A stretch of 64,000 nt of DNA from Pseudolysinimonas kribbensis (GTDB taxonomy: Bacteria > Actinomycetota > Actinomycetes > Actinomycetales > Microbacteriaceae): the NCBI RefSeq assembly GCF_030161895.1, contig NZ_BSVB01000001.1:992001-1056000 (forward strand), given 5' to 3'. The position numbers were made by a program, and so were the translations under genes. How positions within the stretch are numbered: position 1 is the stretch's first letter; the number at the start of each line of letters is the position of its first letter. Under the pieces are notes generated by a model. The model was given only the letters and a program-made list of their open reading frames with translations, did not search any database and was not told where the DNA came from. This document shows, piece after piece, positions 57,010 through 64,000 of this stretch.

Positions 57010-57061
57010 CCGACCATGGTCACAGACGACAGCCGCGAGCGCGGTGGGAACGTGCCGGTCA

Positions 57062-57727
57062 TCAGCTGAAGTCCGAATCGGGGCCCGAGCCGTAGCTGAA
57101 GTCCAGCCGGGGACGCCAGCCGCGGTTGAAGGCACCGCCGCTCTCCTCCAGGTAGCACTGACCGCACAGCGACTCGTAGACGACCTCGCCCTGCTCGATC
57201 GCCACCTGATCGCCGTCGAAGACGAAGCGGCCGTCGACCTTGCGCGCGTTGAAGATCGCCTTGCGGCCGCACCGGCAGATGGTCTTCAGCTCCTCGAGGG
57301 AGTGGGCGATCTCGAGCAGCCGGCGGCTGCCGGGGAAGGCGATGGTCTGGAAGTCGGTCCGGATGCCGTACGCCAGGACCGGCACGTCCTCCTCGATCGC
57401 GATGCGCAGCAGGTCGTCGACCTGCTCCTCGCTGAGGAACTGCGCCTCGTCGATGAGCAGGCAGCTCACGTCGGAGCCCGTCGCGGCGATCACGCGGGTG
57501 CGCTCGCGCATGAAGGCCTCGGTGACGACCTCATCGGGGGCGATCGTGAAGTCGACCGCGCGGGTCACGCCGAGCCGCGAGATGATCGACGCCTCGCCCT
57601 TGGAGTCGATCGCCGGCTTCGCGAGCAGCACCTGGTGCCCGCGCTCCTCGTAGTTGTAGGCGGCCTGTAGCAGCGCGGTGCTCTTGCCGCTGTTCATCGC
57701 GCCGTAGCGGAAGTACAGCTTGGCCAC
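57062..57727 (-). CDS. tdk: Thymidine kinase
   Basis: Type II thymidine kinase, salvages thymidine to dTMP. 221 aa: Walker A FRYGAMNSGKSTALLQ, VLLIDEAQFL-like motif CLLIDEAQFLSEEQV with the catalytic Glu, PVLAYGIRTDFQTIAFPGS (lasso substrate loop), and zinc Cys in TICRCGRKA and ESLCGQCY. GTG at 57727 overlaps the TAG of the preceding response regulator (TAGTG), so the two are coupled. The frame is intact. Confidence 0.93.
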   Translation of the reverse strand: MAKLYFRYGAMNSGKSTALLQAAYNYEERGHQVLLAKPAIDSKGEASIISRLGVTRAVDFTIAPDEVVTEAFMRERTRVIAATGSDVSCLLIDEAQFLSEEQVDDLLRIAIEEDVPVLAYGIRTDFQTIAFPGSRRLLEIAHSLEELKTICRCGRKAIFNARKVDGRFVFDGDQVAIEQGEVVYESLCGQCYLEESGGAFNRGWRPRLDFSYGSGPDSDFS

Positions 57728-58403
57728 TACTGGAGCAATCCGTCCTCGGCGGCCCGCCGCACCAGCTCGGCCTTCTTGCTCGCCGGCCGGCCGGCGCGCG
57801 CGTATTTCTCGCGCACGCGCCGCAGGTAGGTCTTCGCCGTCTCGTACTGCACACCCATCTGGGCCGCGACCTCCCCGTGCTGAGGCCCGAGACGTACAGC
57901 AGGAGCGCCTCCTGCTCACTCGGGCTGAGCTTGGGCCGCTCGACGACGAGCGTGAGCTGCCGATGATGGACGACCGCGGCATCCGGTGTCAGGCCGACGA
58001 CGGCGCGGGCGACGTCCATGACGGCGCGCATGGGCACCGCCTTGGAGATGAAGTCGTCGGCGCCGGCGGCGAGCGCCCGCTCGCGGGCCTCTGCCGTCTC
58101 GACCCCGGACAGCACGATCACCTTCGCGCCGGCCGCCCGGCAGGTGCGCACCCGCGCCTCGATCGACACCGGCTCACGCAGCTGGAAGTCGAGCAGCACG
58201 AGATCGGTCGGGAAGTTCACGTCGTGCACGAGCTCGAGCCAGGTCGTCGCGAGCACGGCGACCTCGAACTCGGGGGCGTTTTCGGTGATCCAGGATCCGA
58301 GGCTGTCGAGGAGCACCTCGTGGTCGTCGACGATCGCCACCCGCACGCGCACCTCCGGATGGCGTGCGGACGCGTCGCGCTCCACCCCGGTCGCCGTCAG
58401 CAC
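57727..58403 (-). CDS. LuxR-type response regulator (frameshifted in assembly)
   Basis: DNA-binding response regulator, about 225 aa after repair. Receiver: RVAIVDDHEVLLDSLGSWI (acidic pair), phospho-acceptor Asp in TDLVLLDFQL, VIVLSGVETAEARERAL and DFISKAVPM with the Lys. The HTH follows LSPSEQEALLLYVSGLST with VAAQMGVQYETAKTYLRRV and REKYARAGRPASKKAELV after a break at 57873-57876 (CCCC needs one more C). GTG at 58403 lies 6 nt from a TAGGCT box (leaderless). No histidine kinase is adjacent. Coupled to tdk. Confidence 0.86.
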
Positions 58404-58409
58404 GACACC

Positions 58410-58415
58410 AGCCTA
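58410..58415 (-). promoter_or_regulatory. TAGGCT -10 box, leaderless start of the response regulator
   Basis: TAGGCT on the minus strand, 6 nt before the GTG at 58403. Confidence 0.45.
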
Positions 58416-58429
58416 GATGGTGACCTCGT

Positions 58430-59544
58430 TCAGAACAGGGTGGGTTGCAGCGCGGCGGCCATCGCGGGCGACAGCTCGGCGGCGATGAGCCCGGCACTCG
58501 GCATCTCGTGGCCGGTGGCGTACTCCTCGGCTGCGAACCGCGGGGATGACCCGTCGGTGGTCGGCGTGCCGGTCGCGGGATCCATCGTCGGCCGTCGATC
58601 GAGCCCGTGCGCGCACAGCAGCGGCGTGATGCGTCGGGCGAGCCAGGCGCGGTACTCCTCGGCGGATACGAGCCGCCGCCGTACATCTCGCGGTAGCGCG
58701 GCAGCAGCTCCGGATGCTCGCGACCGAGCCAGCCCAGGTACCATTCGCGCGCCCCGGGGCGCAGGTGCAGCGCGGTGTAGGCGACCCGGGTCGCCCCGGC
58801 CTCCTCGATCATCCCGAGCAACCGATCGAGGTGCGCGATCGAGTCGGTGAGGTAGGGCAGAACCGGCATGACGAGCACCGAGACGTCGAACCCGGCGTCG
58901 GTGGCGGCGCGCACGGTCGCCAGGCGTGCCTCGGTCGTGGGGGTGCCCGGCTCGAGGCTCGCCCGCAGTTGCGGATCGGCGACGTCGATCGTCATCGCGA
59001 GCTGCACCGGCACGTGCTGCGCGGCCTCCTGCAACAACGGCAGGTCGCGCCGCAGCAGCGTGCCCTTGGTGAGGACGCTGAACGGCGTTCGCGATGCGGC
59101 GAGTGCGGCGACGATGCCCGGCATGAGCCGGTAGCGACCCTCCGCCCGTTGATAGGGGTCGGTGTTGGTGCCGAGCGCGACGTGGGGACGCTGCCAGCTC
59201 GGGCGGCCGAGTTCCCTCTGCAGAACCTCGGCGATGTTGATCTTGACGACGATCTGGGTGTCGAAATCGCGGCCGGCATCGAAATCGAGGAACGTGTGCG
59301 TATTTCTCGCGAAGCAGAAAACGCACTGATGGCTGCATCCCCGGTACGGATTGATCGTCCACCCGAACGGGAGCGCCTTCGACTCGCCGGGAACGTGGTT
59401 CAGGGCGCTCTTCGCGAGCACCTCATGGAAGGTGATGCCGGCGAACTCGGGGGTCTGCACGCTGCGCACGAGATTGTCGAGCCGGCCCATACCGGGCAGG
59501 GCGTCGCCGTCCACGACGCCGATCTGCTGCCCGCTCCACCGCAT
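58430..59544 (-). CDS. Radical SAM protein, Rv2578c type (frameshifted in assembly)
   Basis: Radical SAM enzyme of the Rv2578c/SplB-like group, about 371 aa after repair. The 4Fe-4S site is INPYRGCSHQCVFCFAR (C-x3-C-x2-C); SAM-contact motifs are ALGTNTDPYQRAE and PFSVLTKGTLLRRDL, then VAYTALHLRPGAREWYLGWL. The C-terminal region after a break near 58675 (one base missing by GGCGGCGGCTCG) reads SAEEYRAWLARRITPLLCAH. ATG at 59544 faces an SOS-box-like site at 59553-59568, so it is probably a damage-induced gene. Substrate unknown; photoproduct repair is only a guess from family name. Confidence 0.83.
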
Positions 59545-59552
59545 CCACTCAT

Positions 59553-59568
59553 TCGAACATACCTTCGA
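59553..59568 (-). promoter_or_regulatory. LexA (SOS) box before the radical SAM gene
   Basis: TCGAACATACCTTCGA matches the Gram-positive/actinobacterial LexA site TCGAAC-N4-GTTCGA with one mismatch, centred about 17 nt upstream of the start at 59544. Confidence 0.65.
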
Positions 59569-59591
59569 ATGACCGTCAAGCCGATTCGGTA

Positions 59592-59605
59592 TTCGGATAT
59601 CCGAA
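59592..59605 (+). promoter_or_regulatory. Perfect palindrome in the lsr2 promoter region
   Basis: TTCGGATATCCGAA is a 14-bp perfect palindrome; a partial repeat TCCGATATCC lies at 59611-59620. Between divergent genes and about 53 nt before the lsr2 start; candidate operator or AT-rich target for Lsr2 autoregulation. Confidence 0.4.
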
Positions 59606-59657
59606 ATGGGTCCGATATCCTGAATCCGTCCCAGCGCATTTTGACAGGAGAATTCCC

Positions 59658-59996
59658 GTGGCCCAGAAAGTCGTGGTCCAGCTCGTCGACGATATCGACG
59701 GCACTCCCATCGAGGCCGGCTCCGGCAGCACGATCAGTTTCGGTCTCGACGGCGCGAGCTACGAGATCGACCTCGCCGATCGCAACGCGGAGCGCCTGCG
59801 CGACGCGCTCGCCCCGTACGTCAAGGCGGGTCGCCGGGTCGGCGGACGTCGCAGCACCGGGCGCGGATCCGGGTCGTCGGCGCCGGCGAGCGAGGCGACC
59901 GCCATGCGCGAGTGGGCGCGCTCCCGCGGCATGAAGGTCTCCGAGCGCGGTCGCGTGGGATCCGACGTGGTCGAGGCGTACCGCGCGGCGCACTGA
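59658..59996 (+). CDS. lsr2: Lsr2-like nucleoid-associated protein
   Basis: Small xenogeneic silencer that bridges AT-rich DNA. 112 aa: N-terminal oligomerisation domain QKVVVQLVDDIDGTPIEAG...ISFGLDGASYEIDLADRNAE, a flexible Gly/Ser/Arg linker (GGRRSTGRGSGSS), and the C-terminal DNA-binding helix pair MREWARSRGMKVSERGRV with the RGR AT-hook-like motif. GTG at 59658 has AGGAG 7-8 nt upstream. Intact, monocistronic, divergent from the SOS-boxed radical SAM gene. Confidence 0.93.
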   Translation: MAQKVVVQLVDDIDGTPIEAGSGSTISFGLDGASYEIDLADRNAERLRDALAPYVKAGRRVGGRRSTGRGSGSSAPASEATAMREWARSRGMKVSERGRVGSDVVEAYRAAH

Positions 59997-60019
59997 CCTG
60001 ACCGGTCGGGCGCGGGGGC

Positions 60020-61492
60020 TCAGGCGGGGATGCCGAGCTCGGCCGCCGTCTCGCGCATGACCTTCGTCGCCCTGGCCGGGTCGTCGGAGAGCCGGGTTCC
60101 GTAGGTCGGGATCAGCGTGCGTAGCTCCGGCTCCCAACCGGGGAGGCGGTCGCCGAAGCACCGCGCGAGCACGTCGAGCATGATCGGCACGGCGGTCGAG
60201 GCGCCGGGCGAGGCGCCCAGCAGCCCGGCGATCGAGCCGTCGGCGGACGCGACCACCTCGGTGCCGAACTGGATCACGGCCTTGCCGTCGGCGCCGCGCT
60301 TCATGACCTGGACGCGCTGCCCGGCGGTGATGAGCCGCCAGTCGTCTCCGTCCGCCTTCGGGAAGAAGTCGCGCAGCGACTCGACCTTGTGCGCCCGGCT
60401 CGCGAGCAGCTCGCGCACGAGGTAGAGCACGAGGTCGAGGTTCTTGAGGCCCGCGCCGATCATCGTGCCGAGGTTGTGCGGCCGGATCGACGCGAACAGG
60501 TCGAGCCACGAGCCCGCCTTCAGGAACTTCGGGCTGAAGCCGGCGTACGGGCCGAACAGCAGGCTCGGCGTGCCGTCGACGTAGCGGGTGTCGAGGTGCG
60601 GCACCGACATCGGCGGGCTGCCGACGGCCGCCTTGCCGTAGACCTTGGTCGAGTGCTTCGCGACGATCTCGGGGTCGTCGGTGCGGAAGAACTCTCCGCT
60701 GATCGGGAAGCCTCCGTACCCCCGGATCTCCTTGATGCCGGAGCGCTGCAACAGGTTCAGGGCCCCGCCGCCGGCGCCGACGAAGACGAAGCGGCCCTCG
60801 AGCGAGAAGGGCGCGCCGCCGACCTCGCGCCGGCCGGTGACCTGCCACACCCCGTCGCGGCGCTTGCGCAGGCCGGTGACCCGGTGCTCGTACCGCAGCT
60901 CGGCCCCCTTCGCGACGAGACCGTCGATGAGCAGCCGGGTGAGCGATCCGAAGTCGACGTCGGTGCCGACCTTCATGTACGTGGCGGCGATCGGCTGGCT
61001 CTTGGCCCGGCCCGGGATGAGCAGCGGCGCCCAGCGCCGGATCTGCGCCGCGTCCTCGCTGTACTCCATCCCCGCGAAGAGCGGGTGGTCCTTGAGGGCG
61101 TCGAAGCGCTTGCGCAGGTACGCGACGTTGTCCTCGCCCCAGACGAAGGTCATGTGCGGCACCGTGTTGATGAAGCGGTGCGGCTCCGGCAGCGTGCCGT
61201 CCTCGACCAGGGCCGACCAGAACTGACGGCTCACCTGGAACTGCTCGTTCACCTTGACCGCGTTGGTGATGTCGATCGAGCCGTCGGGCAGCTCCGGCGT
61301 GTAATTCAGCTCGCAGAGAGCGGAGTGACCGGTGCCGGCGTTGTTCCAGGGATTGGAGCTCTCGAGCGCCACGTCGCCGAGCCGCTCCAGGATCGCGATG
61401 CGCCAATCCGGCTGCAGGCGCTGCAGGAGCGAACCCAGGGTGGCGCTCATCACGCCGCCCCCGATCAGGACGACGTCGAACGCTTCGGGCAC
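60020..61492 (-). CDS. mqo: Malate:quinone oxidoreductase
   Basis: Membrane-associated FAD enzyme that oxidises malate to oxaloacetate and reduces quinone; replaces or assists malate dehydrogenase in the TCA cycle. 490 aa: DVVLIGGGVMSATLGSLLQR, SSNPWNNAGTGHSALCELNY, FVWGEDNVAYLRKRF, FVFVGAGGGALNLLQRSGI and GSIAGLLGASPGASTAVPIM, all Mqo hallmarks. GTG at 61492 lies 6 nt after TAGAAT; leaderless. The frame is intact, so this gene escapes the sequencing errors seen elsewhere. Confidence 0.94.
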   Translation of the reverse strand: MPEAFDVVLIGGGVMSATLGSLLQRLQPDWRIAILERLGDVALESSNPWNNAGTGHSALCELNYTPELPDGSIDITNAVKVNEQFQVSRQFWSALVEDGTLPEPHRFINTVPHMTFVWGEDNVAYLRKRFDALKDHPLFAGMEYSEDAAQIRRWAPLLIPGRAKSQPIAATYMKVGTDVDFGSLTRLLIDGLVAKGAELRYEHRVTGLRKRRDGVWQVTGRREVGGAPFSLEGRFVFVGAGGGALNLLQRSGIKEIRGYGGFPISGEFFRTDDPEIVAKHSTKVYGKAAVGSPPMSVPHLDTRYVDGTPSLLFGPYAGFSPKFLKAGSWLDLFASIRPHNLGTMIGAGLKNLDLVLYLVRELLASRAHKVESLRDFFPKADGDDWRLITAGQRVQVMKRGADGKAVIQFGTEVVASADGSIAGLLGASPGASTAVPIMLDVLARCFGDRLPGWEPELRTLIPTYGTRLSDDPARATKVMRETAAELGIPA

Positions 61493-61498
61493 ACCTCG

Positions 61499-61504
61499 AT
61501 TCTA
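61499..61504 (-). promoter_or_regulatory. TAGAAT -10 box, leaderless start of mqo
   Basis: TAGAAT on the minus strand, 6 nt before the GTG at 61492; it overlaps the VanZ stop codon. Confidence 0.5.
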
Positions 61505-61993
61505 GGCGGGGCCGGCCGAGCCGTCCGGCTTCGGGGCGTCGCCCGCGAGCGACCCTCGAGGCGCCCGCCGATGCGTGATCGCGCCGAACGCGAGCGCGAG
61601 CAGTGCGCCCACGACGGCGCCGAGCGAGTTCGCGGCGATGTCGCCGACGCTCGCATACCGCGCCGGGAGCAGCGCCGCCTGTCCGACCTCGATCGCCACC
61701 GAGCTGGCGACGCACACCGCGAGCATGAGCAGCCGGCGGCCCGCACCCCGCCCGCCGAGCACCCCCAGCAGGAAGCCGAACGGCACGAACAGGATGACGT
61801 TGGCCGACGCCTCCACCACGGAGTAGTCGATCCACCCCCAGCCGCGCGCGCGCAGCAGCGCGAGGAGCGTCCCCAACGACCCGCGGGCGCCGCTGTCGAC
61901 CGGAACCGGCCAGAAGGCGATCAGCGCCAGTGCCGCGAGGTAGACGACGAGGATCGCGAGGAGCACCCCATGGCGGCGCCCCGGCTTCGGCAT
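61502..61993 (-). CDS. VanZ-family membrane protein
   Basis: 163-residue membrane protein with four spans: LLAILVVYLAALALIAFWPV, then SVVEASANVILFVPFGFLLG (the conserved N..LF.PFG..L), LMLAVCVASSVAIEVGQAALL with IE..Q, and VGDIAANSLGAVVGALL (D...N..GA..G). This is the VanZ fold, first noted for teicoplanin resistance but broad in Actinobacteria; no resistance role is implied. ATG at 61993. Monocistronic or read into mqo. The frame is intact. Confidence 0.83.
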   Translation of the reverse strand: MPKPGRRHGVLLAILVVYLAALALIAFWPVPVDSGARGSLGTLLALLRARGWGWIDYSVVEASANVILFVPFGFLLGVLGGRGAGRRLLMLAVCVASSVAIEVGQAALLPARYASVGDIAANSLGAVVGALLALAFGAITHRRAPRGSLAGDAPKPDGSAGPA

Positions 61994-62041
61994 CCCGACA
62001 GGCTATCGGCGCTCGGCCGCCGCTCCGCGCCGGCCGACCGA

Positions 62042-62922
62042 CTACTTCGTCGAGCCCGCCAGCAACGCGCTCTCGAAGTAGCGCTGGAACGCGAAGAAGA
62101 CGATGAGCGGGATGAGCATCGACGCGAACGCGCCCGACGACAGGATGTCGATGTTCGCCCCGAACTGTCTCAACTGCGATTGCAGGTAGACCGTCAGGGG
62201 CTGGGATTGCGAACTCGAGAAGATCAGCGCGACGAGCATGTCGTTCCAGGTCCAGAGGAACTGGAAGATCGCGAGGATGCCACGGCCGGCAGGCCGAGCG
62301 GCAGCACCACGCGCGTGAAGATGCGCCACTCGCTCGCCCCGTCCAGGCGCGACGCCTCGAGCAGCTCCGCCGGCACCTGACCGAAGAAGTTGCGCATGAG
62401 GAACACCGCGAACGGCAGTCCGAAGGCGGTGTGGAACAGCACGACGCCGATGACCGAGCCGAAGATGCCGAGCGAGCGGAATAGCCCGGCGACCGGGATG
62501 AACGCGACCTGCAGCGGCACGGCGAGCAGCACGATGATGCCGATCAGCACCCAGTCGCGTCCGCGGAACTCGATCCAGCTGAGGGCGTACCCCGCCAGTG
62601 AGCCGATGACCACGACCAGGATCGTCGTGGGCAGGGTGATCAGCAGCGAGTTGCCGAGCGCACCTAGGGCGGCCGTGTCGCTCACGAGGCTCGCGTAGTT
62701 CTCGAAGGTCAGCTGCGCCGGCTTCAGGAACGCGGTCCACCATCCGGAGCCCGCCGAGTCGGTCGAGGTGCGGAACGACGAGACGAGCAGACCGACCGTC
62801 GGCACGAGCCAGATGACCGCCACGATGATGAGCACGACGTGCACGACGCCGTGCCCGAGGAAGCCGAGGATGCGCTGCGCGAGCGTGCGCGGCGCCTTGA
62901 CCGAACCCGTGTCGATCGTCAT
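62042..62922 (-). CDS. Carbohydrate ABC transporter permease, MalG type (frameshifted in assembly)
   Basis: One of two permeases of a CUT1 sugar importer. About 293 aa after repair: span 1 VHVVLIIVAVIWLVPTVGLL, then TFENYASLVSDTAALGALGNSL, LVVVIGSLAGYALSWIEF, and the EAA loop ELLEASRLDGASEWRIFTRV leading to VLPLGLPAV. Break near 62281 (one G missing) before ILAIFQFLWTWNDML. Ends YFESALLAGSTK, a common MalG tail. ATG at 62922 overlaps the upstream permease stop (ATGA). The matching binding-protein and MsmX-type ATPase genes lie outside the window. Confidence 0.88.
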
Positions 62923-64000
62923 CGCTGGCTCCGGAATCGTCGGACGTTGAGGATGATCGCCGGCAGCACGAGCACGAGCAGGAAGATCGACAGCGCGCTG
63001 CCGAGGCCCTGGTCGTTGCCGCCGCCGAACGAGACGTTCCACATCTGGACCGCGATCACGTTGGCCGCCGGTTTCGACGTGCCGGGCGGGATCACATAGA
63101 CCAGGTCGAAGATCTTCAGCACGTTGATGATGAGCGTCACGAGGATCACCACCAGCACGGGGGCGAGTTGCGGCACCGTGATGCGACTGAAGACCTGCCA
63201 CTCGTTCGCGCCGTCGGTGCGGGCCGCCTCCAGCAGCGAGCGGTCGATCGCGGTCAGGCCGGAGCCGACCATCACCATGCAGAATCCGGCCCAGATCCAG
63301 ACGTAGGACAGGATCACGACGACGTTGATGAGCTGCGGCCCGAGCCACGGCACCCCGTTGAACGGCTCCCGGAAGTTGGAGCTGGGCAGTTCGACCGTGT
63401 AGCTCGTGCCCGGATCGAGGCCGCTGAGCGTGAACCGGCCGTGGTCGTCGGTGAGCGCCGTCGCCGCCGCCTTCGTCGAGCCGGCCGGGAGCGCCTCGAC
63501 CGTCACCCTGATGAGCGAGTTCTTGCCGTCGCCCAGCTGGTTGGGCGTTCCGCCGCCGCCGAGCACGAAGTCCGACCACACGGTGCCGGTGATCTGGGTC
63601 GCCTTCGCAGCAGGCGCCTTCGTCGCGACCGGGTCGCCCTTCTCGAAGGTGCCCGCCTGGATCGCCACCAGTGGGAAGTCCACCGTCTCGCCCGCCTGCA
63701 CCGCGCTCTTCGACCGCACCGCGCCATCGGTCTTGACGATGTCGGCGTTCGGTCGCGGCTGCGCGCCGGGGTACGAGCTCGACGGCGCGAACGCGTCGTG
63801 CACCGTCACCGCGATGGCGTTCGCGACACCGACCTTCGGGTTCTCCTGGAACACCGAGCGGAAGATGACGCCGGCCGCGAGCATCGAGATCGCCATCGGC
63901 ATGAAGACGATGAGCTTGAACGCGGTCTTCCACTTGACCCGCTCGCTCAGCACCGCGAACACGAGGCCGAGCACCGTGCACACGATCGGGGCGACGAGCA
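62919..64000 (-). CDS. Carbohydrate ABC transporter permease, MalF type, with extracytoplasmic insert (partial)
   Basis: Partner of the MalG-type permease; the N-terminal part lies beyond the window. Visible part: spans around VCTVLGLVFAVLSERV and FMPMAISMLAAGVIFRSVF, then a roughly 140-residue loop (KVGVANAIAVTVHD...) with a carboxypeptidase-regulatory-like fold (LTDDHGRFTLSGLDPGTSYT), further spans, and the EAA loop SLLEAARTDGANEWQVFSRI. Actinobacterial MalF-like proteins often carry this insert. The frame is intact to the edge. Confidence 0.85.
   Translation of the reverse strand, partial: LVAPIVCTVLGLVFAVLSERVKWKTAFKLIVFMPMAISMLAAGVIFRSVFQENPKVGVANAIAVTVHDAFAPSSSYPGAQPRPNADIVKTDGAVRSKSAVQAGETVDFPLVAIQAGTFEKGDPVATKAPAAKATQITGTVWSDFVLGGGGTPNQLGDGKNSLIRVTVEALPAGSTKAAATALTDDHGRFTLSGLDPGTSYTVELPSSNFREPFNGVPWLGPQLINVVVILSYVWIWAGFCMVMVGSGLTAIDRSLLEAARTDGANEWQVFSRITVPQLAPVLVVILVTLIINVLKIFDLVYVIPPGTSKPAANVIAVQMWNVSFGGGNDQGLGSALSIFLLVLVLPAIILNVRRFRSQR

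Noticed and set aside
59400-61835. 811-codon minus-strand frame covering mqo and lsr2
   Set aside because: Out-of-frame shadow of mqo; no homology, biased composition.

Overview
The window is a 64-kb piece of a very GC-rich actinobacterial chromosome, most likely Microbacteriaceae; the genus cannot be fixed by eye. Pointers are the GC-loaded third codon positions, an FMN-riboswitch rib operon, an Lsr2 protein, a Tad-like secretion locus next to topA, a PASTA-type penicillin-binding protein followed by a metallophosphoesterase, TANNNT -10 boxes lying 6-8 nt before start codons (leaderless transcription), and a 'GGTCTCGATAC ... GCTACTCGACC' interspersed element that I associate with this family. 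There is no rRNA, CRISPR array, prophage or insertion sequence.

Layout. 1-4 kb: the end of a BmpA-type nucleoside ABC importer and a mannose-1-phosphate guanylyltransferase. 4-7.7 kb: sdhCDAB behind a 20-bp palindrome and an iron-box-like site. 7.9-11.3 kb: a sigma factor fused to a zinc-finger/membrane/repeat tail, and a PTS enzyme I-like protein. 11.3-18.3 kb: YihY membrane protein, a HAD hydrolase remnant, exonuclease III, trpS, an acetyltransferase, an AbiEi/DUF559 protein, a DMT exporter and an asparaginase. 18.3-22.4 kb: FMN riboswitch and ribD-ribE-ribBA-ribH plus a FucU/RbsD protein. 22.4-27.7 kb: a DUF2200 protein, a drug-type ABC exporter and a small HTH regulator coupled to a second ABC exporter. 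27.7-38.6 kb: two ECF41 sigma factor loci whose three promoters share TGTCACA-N16-CGTC or a close variant, with a DHFR-like protein, nicotinamidase, DacB, an oxidoreductase and a secreted protein between them. 38.6-49 kb: tRNA-Thr, TetR regulator, secreted peptidase, holB, tmk, topA and the Tad-like locus. 49-64 kb: acetyl-CoA synthetase, RidA, PBP/PASTA, metallophosphoesterase, tRNA-Pro, LCP ligase, thymidine kinase, LuxR-type regulator, an SOS-boxed radical SAM protein, Lsr2, Mqo, VanZ and two sugar ABC permeases running off the end.

How the genes fit together. Respiration and acetate use are well represented (SDH, Mqo, Acs). Cell-wall functions recur (DacB, PBP/PASTA, LCP ligase, ManC). 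Many neighbours are translationally coupled by ATGA, GTGA or TGATG overlaps. The ECF41 loci form the clearest regulatory unit: each sigma factor carries the fused C-terminal domain typical of that group and sits beside the oxidoreductase/epimerase-type genes expected for it.

Data quality. About 34 frameshifts interrupt roughly 27 otherwise normal genes, including essential ones (topA, trpS, sdhA, holB). Every one is repaired by adding one G/C (two in acsA), usually in a run of 4-5 G or C. I treat them as homopolymer under-calls in the assembly, annotate each gene over its full span and give the break position.
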